NCBI RefSeq assembly: GCF_900112595.1
Contig: NZ_FOMI01000009.1
Coordinates: 108,763 to 172,762, forward strand
Origin: Algibacter pectinivorans
Lineage (GTDB): Bacteria; Bacteroidota; Bacteroidia; Flavobacteriales; Flavobacteriaceae
DNA length: 64,000 nucleotides
Reading direction: 5' to 3'
Shown: positions 7,676-16,600 of the stretch, piece after piece
How positions within the stretch are numbered: position 1 is the stretch's first letter
How the letters are laid out: every line of letters begins with the position of its first letter
Position numbers and translations under genes: made by a program
Notes under the pieces: model-generated
What the model was told of the DNA's origin: nothing
Seen by the model: only the letters and a program-made list of their open reading frames with translations
The model's database searches: none

Positions 7676-8911
7676 TTATTTTTCTAAAACAGTTTCTTTT
7701 TTTGAACTGAAGTCAACTTCAATTTGATTATTTAAAATATCTTCAAAGGTTTCTCTTTTTCTAATTAGGTGTGCTTCATTATTATGCCATAATACTTCGG
7801 CAGGACGAAATCTAGAATTGTAGTTACTCGCCATAGAAAAGCAATACGCTCCTGCGTTTTTAAAACTTAAAATATCACCTTCATTAATTTCATTAATACG
7901 TCTGTTATTACCAAACGTATCGGTTTCACAAATATAACCAACAACGGTATAAAAACGCTCTCTTCCTTTTGGGTTAGAAATGTTTACAATATCATGGTGC
8001 GAACCATAAAACATAGGGCGAATTAAATGATTAAAACCAGAATCTACCTGAGCAAATACAGTTGAAGTAGTTTGTTTTACAGCATTTACTTTAGTTAAAA
8101 AGCTACCAGATTCGCTTACTAGAAACTTACCAGGCTCAAAGGCTAAGGTTAAATCCTTTCCGTAAGACTTACAGAAATCATTAAATCTTGCCGACAATTT
8201 TTTGCCCAGTTCTTCAATATTAGTTTCAATATCTCCTTGTTTGTAAGGGACTTTAAAACCAGAACCAAAATCGATAAACTCTAAGTTTTTAAATTGTTTA
8301 GCCGTGTCAAATAAAATTTCACTGGCGTAAAGAAACACTTCAATATCTAAAATATCACTACCAGTATGCATGTGTATACCGTTAATGGTCATTTTAGTGT
8401 TTTCTACAATTCTTAAAATATGAGGTATTTGGTGTATTGAAATACCAAATTTAGAATCTATATGACCTACAGAAATATTAGCATTACCGCCCGCCATAAC
8501 ATGAGGGTTTATACGAATACAAACAGGTACTTTTGGATGCTTTGTTCCAAATTGCTCTAATATAGAAAGGTTATCTATGTTTATTTTCACTCCTAATTTT
8601 GCAGCTTCTTCAATTTCGTCTAAAGACACGCCGTTTGGAGTAAAAATAATTTGCTCTGGCGAAAAACCTGCGGCTAATCCTAACTGCACTTCTTGTATTG
8701 AAACTGTATCAATACCAGACCCTAAAGACTTTAAAAGTTTTAAAATAGAGATGTTAGATAAGGCCTTAACCGCATAATTTATCTTTAATTTCTTTACATT
8801 TTTAAAAGCAGACGTAAGTCTTTTGTATTGGTTTTCTATTTTTTTAGCATCATAAACATATACTGGACTTCCAAAATCTTGTGCAATTTTAAGCAACTGA
8901 TTATCTAACAT
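7676..8911 (-). CDS. lysA: Diaminopimelate decarboxylase
   Basis: This PLP enzyme converts meso-diaminopimelate to lysine and CO2, the last step of lysine synthesis. The 411-residue protein has an alanine-racemase-like barrel with the PLP lysine K49 in INYAVKALSN, the glycine/His region HMHTGSD near 180, and the EPGKFLVSESG motif. It continues into the C-terminal beta domain with CETDTFG (active-site Cys) and the Tyr of NAGAYCFSMASNYNSR. The ATG at 8911 is well placed for the usual N-terminus. dapD of the same pathway lies about 26 kb away in the window. Confidence 0.95.
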   Translation of the reverse strand: MLDNQLLKIAQDFGSPVYVYDAKKIENQYKRLTSAFKNVKKLKINYAVKALSNISILKLLKSLGSGIDTVSIQEVQLGLAAGFSPEQIIFTPNGVSLDEIEEAAKLGVKINIDNLSILEQFGTKHPKVPVCIRINPHVMAGGNANISVGHIDSKFGISIHQIPHILRIVENTKMTINGIHMHTGSDILDIEVFLYASEILFDTAKQFKNLEFIDFGSGFKVPYKQGDIETNIEELGKKLSARFNDFCKSYGKDLTLAFEPGKFLVSESGSFLTKVNAVKQTTSTVFAQVDSGFNHLIRPMFYGSHHDIVNISNPKGRERFYTVVGYICETDTFGNNRRINEINEGDILSFKNAGAYCFSMASNYNSRFRPAEVLWHNNEAHLIRKRETFEDILNNQIEVDFSSKKETVLEK

Positions 8912-9078
8912 GATTCATTTAATTTTTGTCAAAGATATTTGTTTGATTTCAAAAAAAAATAAAAAAATAAAAAATATATTAAATTAAACATATTGTTAAT
9001 TATTTAACAAAACTGGATCTATAAATATTTTTTACATGTTTTGATAAATAAATATTAGGGTAAGTAAACGCTATTATT

Positions 9079-9086
9079 TACATTTG
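9079..9086 (+). promoter_or_regulatory. Promoter -7 box of sucC (TACATTTG)
   Basis: TACATTTG matches the Bacteroidota -7 consensus TAnnTTTG and sits 26 bases before the sucC ATG. No clear TTG -33 box is visible at the usual distance. Confidence 0.6.
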
Positions 9087-9111
9087 TGAATCTTAAAAAA
9101 GAAGCCATATT

Positions 9112-10302
9112 ATGAATTTACACGAATATCAAGGTAAAGAAATATTAAATAGTTTTGGAGTACGTATCCAAAGAGGTATTGTAGCACAAAATGCTCAAGA
9201 AGCAGTTGCTGCAGCAAAACAATTAACAAGTGAGACCGGAACAAGCTGGCACGTAATTAAAGCACAAGTACATGCTGGAGGACGTGGAAAAGGAGGAGGC
9301 GTTAAGCTTGCTAAAAATTTACAAGAAGTAGAAGAAATTGCTGGTCAAATAATAGGTATGGATTTGGTTACACCTCAAACTTCGGCTGAAGGTAAGCGTG
9401 TGCATCAAGTTTTAGTTGCCGAAGATGTTTATTACCCAGGTGAAACTGAAACTAGTGAGTTTTATGTATCTGTTTTATTAAATAGAGGTACAGGGCGTAA
9501 TATGATTATGTATTCTACAGAAGGTGGAATGGATATTGAAACTGTTGCAGAGGAAACACCACATTTAATATTTACTGAAGAAATTGATCCTGCTGTAGGT
9601 TTAATGCCGTTTCAAGCAAGACGTGTTGCTTTTAACTTAGGTTTATCTGGTTTAGCTTTTAAAGAAATGACAAAATTTGTTACTAATCTTTATACAGCTT
9701 ATGTAAAATCGGATTCTTCTTTATTTGAAATTAACCCGGTTTTAAAAACAAGTGATAATTTAATTATGGCTGTTGATGCTAAAGTAACTATTGATGATAA
9801 CGCATTATACAGACATAAAAACTACGTAGATTTACGCGATGTTCGTGAAGAGAGTGCTATAGAGGTTGAAGCAGGAGAACTTGGATTAAATTACGTTGAT
9901 CTAGATGGAAATGTTGGTTGTATGGTTAACGGAGCTGGTTTAGCAATGGCAACAATGGATTTAATTAAGCAAGCAGGAGGAGAACCGGCTAACTTCTTAG
10001 ATGTTGGTGGTACTGCTGATGCTGCTCGTGTTGAGGCTGCGTTTAAAATTATTTTAAAAGATCCTGCGGTAAAAGCAATTCTAATAAATATTTTTGGTGG
10101 AATTGTACGTTGCGACCGTGTTGCACAAGGTGTTATTGATGCCTATAAAAATATGGGAACTATAAACGTGCCAATTATAGTGCGTTTACAAGGTACTAAC
10201 GCTGATATTGCCAAAGAGTTAATTGATAACTCTGGTTTAGATGTTATGAGTGCTACAGAGTTCCAGGAGGCTGCTGATAAAGTACAACAAGTATTAGGAT
10301 AA
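9112..10302 (+). CDS. sucC: Succinyl-CoA ligase (ADP-forming) subunit beta
   Basis: The beta subunit of the TCA-cycle enzyme that makes ATP (or GTP) from succinyl-CoA. The 396-residue protein starts with MNLHEYQGKEILNSFGV, typical of the family. It has an ATP-grasp domain (KAQVHAGGRGKGGGVKLA; LFEINPVL) and the C-terminal ligase domain with GGTADAARVEAAF and NIFGGIVRCDRVAQGV. sucD is not adjacent: the gene ends at its own terminator, so the alpha subunit must be encoded elsewhere. This split is common in Bacteroidota. Confidence 0.97.
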   Translation: MNLHEYQGKEILNSFGVRIQRGIVAQNAQEAVAAAKQLTSETGTSWHVIKAQVHAGGRGKGGGVKLAKNLQEVEEIAGQIIGMDLVTPQTSAEGKRVHQVLVAEDVYYPGETETSEFYVSVLLNRGTGRNMIMYSTEGGMDIETVAEETPHLIFTEEIDPAVGLMPFQARRVAFNLGLSGLAFKEMTKFVTNLYTAYVKSDSSLFEINPVLKTSDNLIMAVDAKVTIDDNALYRHKNYVDLRDVREESAIEVEAGELGLNYVDLDGNVGCMVNGAGLAMATMDLIKQAGGEPANFLDVGGTADAARVEAAFKIILKDPAVKAILINIFGGIVRCDRVAQGVIDAYKNMGTINVPIIVRLQGTNADIAKELIDNSGLDVMSATEFQEAADKVQQVLG

Positions 10303-10343
10303 AAGTTAAGGGCTAAAATTTTTAGCACTTTAATTAGTATATA

Positions 10344-10377
10344 AAAAAAGAGCAACATTTATATGTTGCTCTTTTTT
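10344..10377. terminator. Bidirectional terminator between sucC and the DUF1456 gene
   Basis: A 15-bp perfect stem (10344-10358 with 10363-10377) starts with A6 and ends with T6 around GAGCAACAT, with a four-base loop. It serves sucC on the plus strand and the convergent minus-strand gene at 10403. Confidence 0.92.
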
Positions 10378-10402
10378 GTTTTTATATTTAGTGTGATCAA
10401 TA

Positions 10403-10723
10403 TTATTTTTTAATATCCTTTTTCTGCTCTGGTTTAGAAAACTTATTCCCTTTTTTAGGGTTAAATTTTGGTTTGTCCTTTTGCGGGGACTTTTCATTTT
10501 TCTTTGGCATGGGGCCTCTTAAATGAATAACAAGTCCGTTTAAAAAATTACGCAAAATCTGGTCGCCACATTCCATATACTTTGGATGGTCTTCTTTTCT
10601 AAAAAAAGCCCCTAATTCGCTTTTAGAAATCCGGAAATCTACTAGTTCTAAAATTTTTACTATATCGTCATCGCGAAGCTTTAGGGCTACTCTTAACTTT
10701 TTTAAAATATCGTTGTTTGTCAT
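10403..10723 (-). CDS. DUF1456 (YehS-like) family protein
   Basis: The 106-residue protein starts TNNDILKKLRVALKLRDDDIVKILEL and continues with ISKSELGAFFRKEDHPKYMECGDQILRNFLNGL. This matches the duplicated short helical unit of the DUF1456/YehS family; usual members carry two such units (about 150 residues), while this one has one and a half followed by a lysine-rich tail (PKKNEKSPQKDKPKFNPKKG). The tail suggests nucleic-acid contact, but no function is established. It converges on sucC with a shared terminator. Confidence 0.8.
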   Translation of the reverse strand: MTNNDILKKLRVALKLRDDDIVKILELVDFRISKSELGAFFRKEDHPKYMECGDQILRNFLNGLVIHLRGPMPKKNEKSPQKDKPKFNPKKGNKFSKPEQKKDIKK

Positions 10724-11107
10724 GCTTATATAATGGTTTACTTAAGGTCTATGCATTTCATCGATTTTGAATTTTAATTAATTAAATACTGCCTTTTTTT
10801 ACTTCTCGTAAAGATACCTTAAAATATGTGTTTTTAAAACATACTGCGATTTTAAGTTTTATCTATTTTAATTGTCTGTTTTTTAGTGTTTTACAGGTTC
10901 TTAATCTTGGGTATTGTTCTAGGTGTTAACGAGATAAAGTGCAGTTTTTTTAGTTTAATAAATTGTTTTATTGACGAAACCAATAAAAATTACGATTAAA
11001 AACCTACTGTTTTTCGATAAGTTACATTAAATCCACGATTACTTATGTATCTCTTCTGTGTAACTTTATGTAATAATTAATTCATCCCTTTAAAGAAACC
11101 CTCAAAA
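10724..11107. other. Gene-free AT-rich spacer
   Basis: This 384-base stretch between the divergent DUF1456 and TerB-like genes is stop-rich in all frames. I see no tRNA, no strong TAnnTTTG promoter and only a small hairpin near 10826-10846 (ATGTGTTTT/AAAACAT type). It presumably holds two weak divergent promoters. Confidence 0.5.
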
Positions 11108-11521
11108 ATGGTAAATAGAGTAGAAAAATTAAGTCTTTTGTCCGAAATGATTGCTTTTGCAAAATATGATAAAGACATTAGGCGTATAGAATATAATTTT
11201 TTGTTAGGAGTGGCTAAGCAATTAGAAATTTCTCGCGACGATTTTGATTATTTGTTAGATAACCCTGTGTCTTATACTCACTTAAAATCACATAGCGAAC
11301 GTATTGTTCAATTTCATAGACTAGTATTATTGCTAAATATTGAGCAAGAAACAAATGAAGATAATAATTCTGCTGGAGTAATTAAGTTATATAACTTTGG
11401 TTTGCGTATGGGCTTAAGCCACGAATCTATTACCAAAGTATTATACTTAATGGAAAGTTTTCCTAATAAAATAGTGCCGCCAGACGTTTTAATAGATATT
11501 TTTAAAACGCAGTATAACTAA
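11108..11521 (+). CDS. TerB-like helical protein
   Basis: The 137-residue, mostly helical protein has no signal peptide. MVNRVEKLSLLSEMIAFAKYDKDIRRIEYNFLLGVAKQLEIS resembles the first helices of TerB-like (tellurite resistance/DjlA N-terminal) domains, where an acidic residue after the first helix is conserved. Function is unknown; the domain is a general helical module. The gene is convergent with uvrB, and a 28-bp palindrome lies between them. Confidence 0.6.
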   Translation: MVNRVEKLSLLSEMIAFAKYDKDIRRIEYNFLLGVAKQLEISRDDFDYLLDNPVSYTHLKSHSERIVQFHRLVLLLNIEQETNEDNNSAGVIKLYNFGLRMGLSHESITKVLYLMESFPNKIVPPDVLIDIFKTQYN

Positions 11522-11601
11522 CGTGTTATTTCTCTCTTAGAATTTTTGAGGATTACTATTATAAGTGTTGATTATATTAAAAGGTGTATTATCGCCTATA
11601 T

Positions 11602-11629
11602 AAAGCTAAAAGTTTAAACTTTTAGCTTT
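11602..11629. terminator. 28-bp perfect palindrome at the uvrB stop codon
   Basis: AAAGCTAAAAGTTT (11602-11615) is followed directly by its reverse complement (11616-11629). It overlaps the last codons and stop of uvrB (stop at 11614-11616). T-rich sequence follows on the plus side, so it could end transcription of the TerB-like gene; on the minus side there is only TTTATATA. Confidence 0.55.
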
Positions 11630-13617
11630 TCTAGTTTTTCTTGGTATGCTTTAATTTCATCTCTAAGTTTTGCGGCAACTATAAAGTCTAAATTTTTTGC
11701 AGCCTCTTCCATTAGTTTACGGCGTTCTCTTATTTTCTTTTCTAGCTCGGGTTTGCTTAAGTAGTCACTTTCTGGTTCGGCAGCTTTTAGCGCTTCAAGT
11801 TCATAACTGTAAGTGCTTACCGAGTTTTTAGAAAGCACATTGTCTAAGCTTTTGTTTAATGCCGTAGGAACGATATTGTGTTTTGTATTGTATGCAATTT
11901 GTTTTTCTCTTCTGTACTCTGTTTCGTCAATAGTTTTTTGCATGCTTTTAGTTATTTTATCGGCATACATTATGGCTTTACCATTTAAGTTTCTAGCGGC
12001 CCTTCCAACCGTTTGGGTAAGTGAACGTGCAGAACGTAAAAACCCTTCTTTATCGGCGTCTAAAATGGCTACTAAAGATACTTCGGGTAAATCTAATCCT
12101 TCACGAAGTAAATTAACACCAACCAAGACATCAAAAAGACCTTTTCGTAAATCTTGCATAATTTCTACACGCTCCAAAGTGTCCACATCACTATGGATAT
12201 AGCGGCAGCGAATTTGAATTCTATCTAGATATTTAGTTAACTCTTCTGCCATACGTTTAGTAAGTGTTGTTACTAAGGTACGTTCGTCTTTTTCAATACG
12301 CTGTTGTATTTCTTCAATTAAATCGTCAATTTGGTTTAAACTTGGGCGTACCTCAATAATAGGGTCCAATAACCCTGTAGGACGTATAACTTGTTCTACA
12401 TAGATACCATCAGATTTTTGCAATTCGTAATCTGCAGGTGTAGCACTAACATATATAATTTGATTCTGTATGGCTTCAAATTCTTCAAATTTTAATGGTC
12501 TATTATCCATGGCAGCAGGTAATCTAAATCCATATTCTACCAAGTTTTCTTTTCGGCTTCTATCGCCTCCATACATGGCGTGAACTTGAGATATAGTTAC
12601 GTGACTTTCATCTACAACCATTAAATAATCATCTGGAAAATAATCTAATAAACAGAACGGACGGGTTCCTGGTAAACGACCATCTAAATAACGCGAATAG
12701 TTTTCAATACCCGAGCAATAGCCTAATTCGCGAATCATTTCCAAATCAAATTCGGTACGTTCCTTAAGGCGTTTTGCTTCTAAGTGCTTACCAATCTCTT
12801 TAAAATAATCATGTTGTTTTACCAAATCGTCCTGAATTTCCCTTATAGCGCCCTGTAAAACATCGGGCGAGGTTACAAACATGTTTGCGGGATATATAGT
12901 TAGTTGATCGTATTTTTCAACAACTTCGTTGGTTTGAATATCAAAGGATTCAATATCTTCAATTTCATCTCCAAAAAAGTGAATTCTAAAGGCATCATCG
13001 GCATAACTCGGGAAAATATCAACCGTATCTCCTTTTATTCTAAAGTTTCCGTGTCTAAAATCGGCTTCGGTTCTAGAGTATAAACTTTGTACTAAACTAT
13101 GTAGTAATTTGGTTCTAGAAATTTCTTGGTCTCTTTTTAATGTGATTACGTTTTTTTGAAACTCAATAGGGTTTCCAATACCATAAATACAAGAAACCGA
13201 TGCAATTACTAGAACATCACGACGCCCAGAGAGCAGAGAAGAGGTTGCGCTTAAACGCATTTTCTCTATTTCTTCATTAATAGATAAATCTTTTTCAATG
13301 AATACTCCAGAAACGGGGATGTAGGCTTCTGGTTGGTAGTAGTCGTAATACGACACAAAGTACTCAACGGCATTGTTTGGGAAAAACTGCTTAAATTCTG
13401 AATACAACTGGGCAGCTAAAGTTTTGTTGTGTGCCAAAACTAAGGTTGGCTTTTGCACCTCCTCAATAACATTGGCTACCGTAAATGTTTTTCCAGAACC
13501 CGTTACACCCAATAGCGTTTGGTATTTTTCGCCAGAAGTAATACCACTAACTAACTGTTTTATTGCCTGTGGTTGATCTCCGGTGGGTTTAAATTCCGAT
13601 TCAATTTTAAACTGCAT
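11614..13617 (-). CDS. uvrB: UvrABC system protein B (excinuclease subunit)
   Basis: UvrB is the damage-verifying helicase-like subunit of nucleotide excision repair. The 667-residue protein has Walker A GVTGSGKT at 37-44 and the beta-hairpin region YYDYYQPEAYIPVSGVFIEKD that clamps DNA. It also has helicase motifs (DESHVTISQVHAMYGGDRSRK, SATPADYE, VGVNLLREGLDLPEVSLVAILDADKEGFLRS in part) and the C-terminal UVR motif (LEKKIRERRKLMEEAAKNLDFIVAAKLRDEI region) that binds UvrC. Length and order are normal. The stop codon lies within a perfect palindrome. Confidence 0.97.
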   Translation of the reverse strand: MQFKIESEFKPTGDQPQAIKQLVSGITSGEKYQTLLGVTGSGKTFTVANVIEEVQKPTLVLAHNKTLAAQLYSEFKQFFPNNAVEYFVSYYDYYQPEAYIPVSGVFIEKDLSINEEIEKMRLSATSSLLSGRRDVLVIASVSCIYGIGNPIEFQKNVITLKRDQEISRTKLLHSLVQSLYSRTEADFRHGNFRIKGDTVDIFPSYADDAFRIHFFGDEIEDIESFDIQTNEVVEKYDQLTIYPANMFVTSPDVLQGAIREIQDDLVKQHDYFKEIGKHLEAKRLKERTEFDLEMIRELGYCSGIENYSRYLDGRLPGTRPFCLLDYFPDDYLMVVDESHVTISQVHAMYGGDRSRKENLVEYGFRLPAAMDNRPLKFEEFEAIQNQIIYVSATPADYELQKSDGIYVEQVIRPTGLLDPIIEVRPSLNQIDDLIEEIQQRIEKDERTLVTTLTKRMAEELTKYLDRIQIRCRYIHSDVDTLERVEIMQDLRKGLFDVLVGVNLLREGLDLPEVSLVAILDADKEGFLRSARSLTQTVGRAARNLNGKAIMYADKITKSMQKTIDETEYRREKQIAYNTKHNIVPTALNKSLDNVLSKNSVSTYSYELEALKAAEPESDYLSKPELEKKIRERRKLMEEAAKNLDFIVAAKLRDEIKAYQEKLEKLKV

Positions 13618-13692
13618 ACGCCTTATACTTTAATATGTCTAAATTACTTAAAGTTGATGGAATTAGGAATTTAACTGATGGAAATTTAATTT

Positions 13693-16600
13693 TTATCGTT
13701 TTAACGCAAAATGCCCTTTAATATTAAATGTTTCGCCATTTTGAACGATATCTGCAGAGAACCAATAATCATCAGAAGGCATGTTTTGGCCATTAAAAGT
13801 ACCATCCCAACCCAAGGAATTATAGGGTAGCATTTTTAGTAATTTACCATGTCTGTTGTAAATATAAACTTTGGTACCTGGTAATTGATCTGCTCCAATA
13901 ATGTGCCAAGTATCATAAGCATTATCATTGTTTGGTGTTACAAACTTTGGAATGTCAAATACAAAAACGGTCTGCGATATATCCATACACCCATTTAAAT
14001 CTCTAACGGTTACAAGATGGCGTCCAAAAGACACATCGTTAAAAATGTTTGATGTTTGTGGTTCGCCACCATCTAATATAAAAACATAGTCGCCAATTCT
14101 ACCATTATTAATTTCTACAGTTATTCTATTAGGGTCTGCAAAATTAACCGTTGAGGTAAGTGTTATCTCCGCCTCTTCAGATGGTATTACTCTAAAATTA
14201 TGGGTAGAACTACAGTTAGCCCCTATAGTGTTGGGTCTAGTTACAGTAACAGAGTAATCTCCAATGTCTTCTGGGTTAATTATAATTTCGCTTGTTGTTG
14301 CCCCGGTAGACCATAAATATTGATCGCCAGGAACTCCGGTATCTGCTACGACTAGTAAAGGCTCATCGTTACATAAAGGCACAATTTCTTCTAAAGGAAT
14401 TTCAGGTTTAGGATTTACTAGTAAATCAAATTGTGTGGTGTTAAAGCACCCCGTAGTTCTATTTTCTAGTCTAACAAAAATGGTTTTCTCGGTAGAAGAT
14501 GTGTAGTTGTTAGAAAGCGCATCGGTTTCAGTTTCGGCATTATCTAGAGTGTCATAAAAAGTAATGTTGTGATTGGAAGCCGGTAAACTACCAAGGATAG
14601 TATTATTGTTATCTGTTAAAATGAAATTTTGCTCGCCATCAAAATCATCATCACAGATTACCAAATCTGAAGGTCTATTAGCTGTTGGATTTTGATTTAT
14701 TTCTAATACAAACGAGGTTACTATCGGACAGCCAGTAACATTATCGAAAATTCGAATAAAAATTTCGTGGCTGCTAGCCGTATAGTTAAATGTATTACCA
14801 ATAGGAGCGGCATTATCTATGGCTTCTTGTTCAGTTTCGTGATAGGAAATAGTAACAATATTTGGGTCGTTAACAACTAAACCATCAACGTTTGATAAAT
14901 CATAGGTATCGGTATCGTTATCGCAAATAGGAATATTGTTTACCGTGTTTATTACGGGTGGTAAATCCACATTTAATTCTATAGGTACTAAAGTGAAACA
15001 GCCTGTTAAGGTGTTCGTTATTTTAATATAAACGGTTTTTGCTTCAGAATCTAGACTTGTTGGGTCTGGTATTTCATTGGAATTGTCCATACCATTGTCT
15101 TGATTAATATCTGTTAGGTTTTCAAAGTAATTAATAACAAGGTTACTTTTTACCCGATCTAGTATTTCAAAATCTGCAGTTTGTGTATCTATGTTGTAAA
15201 CTGTTAAATCGAAGTTTGCTATACCTGCTTGTGTTGGCGCACATTCTGTTATTGAGGGCGTTCCTACTAAAACATCTGGTGCCGAAACAATGTTCATTCC
15301 TAATTCCTCAACAACATAACAAAACGATGCGCTACTTTCTATTCGTATATAAATACTTTGTGGATTGGTTACGTTTGTGTAAGTTGAAGGTAATGGATCT
15401 AAATTATCCATTGCATCTTGTTGTGATGTGTGAAAGGTAATGCCTAATACATCTGGCGAATTGGTTTGAATTTCGGCTTTTTTATCGTCTAAATTAAATT
15501 CGAAAAAGCCATCGTTTGTAGCATCGTCGCAAACTAAGAAATCGATAATAGGATCGAAAACTGGATCTGGTGCTACTTGAATTTCAATAGACCCGGTACT
15601 ATAGCAAGTTTGGTCTGTAATATTTTCAACTCTAACGTATAGTGTTCTGGAAGCTGAGTTGTAAGGCATGTCTGCTCCTTTAGGAAGAGCATTTGCTATG
15701 TTTCTGTTTATGGCATCGTTTTCATCTTCAAAATAATACACTACTTTGCCAGTTTGTGCATTTAGGACTTCTTCATCTATTTCAGATAATATAAAATCGG
15801 CAAAATTATCGCCATCGTCTTCACACACCTGAAAAAGGATATCTGTTGGGATAACAGGAACCGTGTTTATTATGGCTTCAAACGAAACAATAGACGTACA
15901 GTTTGTGTCTGTAATGGCATTTTCAATACGTATATAGATGGTTTGGGTATCTGTATTGTATGCTGCACGTTCCGATTCTGGTATAGCCTGGGTAATTGTG
16001 TTGTTGTTAGCGGCTTCAAGGTCTGTAAATACATCAATATTTAATCCCGTTCTACTGGCTACAGCTTCGTCTATTTTATCTTCAATATTTATAACATAGA
16101 ATCCATCATCGTCGTCATCACAAATAACAATGTCGTCTGGTTGGTTAGAGGATGGTGCGACTAAGACTTCAATTTGAAACGGGTTAACAGTAGCGCAGCC
16201 TGTATTAACACTTTCTAATCGTGCATAAAGCGTTTCTATGTTACTTGAGTTATTGTAAAATGGCGGTAATTGGTTTGCTGTATTATTAGTTTGTGCATCC
16301 ATTTCATCTGCAAAATAAGTAACTGTAAAGTTTGTGTTACCGCCGGTTACTGTATCGTCTAAAGAATGCAGGTCTATGCTGGTAAAGCCATCATCATCGT
16401 CATCACAATAAGGCACCGTTACTTCGGCAAATAGTAAAATTGGGTTTACTAAAAGATTTATTTCAGAGGTTTCAACACAGCCACCACCTTCAATACTTAC
16501 ATATAGAACTTGCGGACTTAAAGCTGGATATGGTACTGTTTTATCGATAGGGTTAACACCATTATCACGTTCGTCCTCGTTTTCATAAAAGGTAACGGTT

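Noticed and set aside
11813..12202. A 129-codon plus-strand open frame
   Set aside because: It lies entirely inside uvrB on the opposite strand and has no family resemblance.
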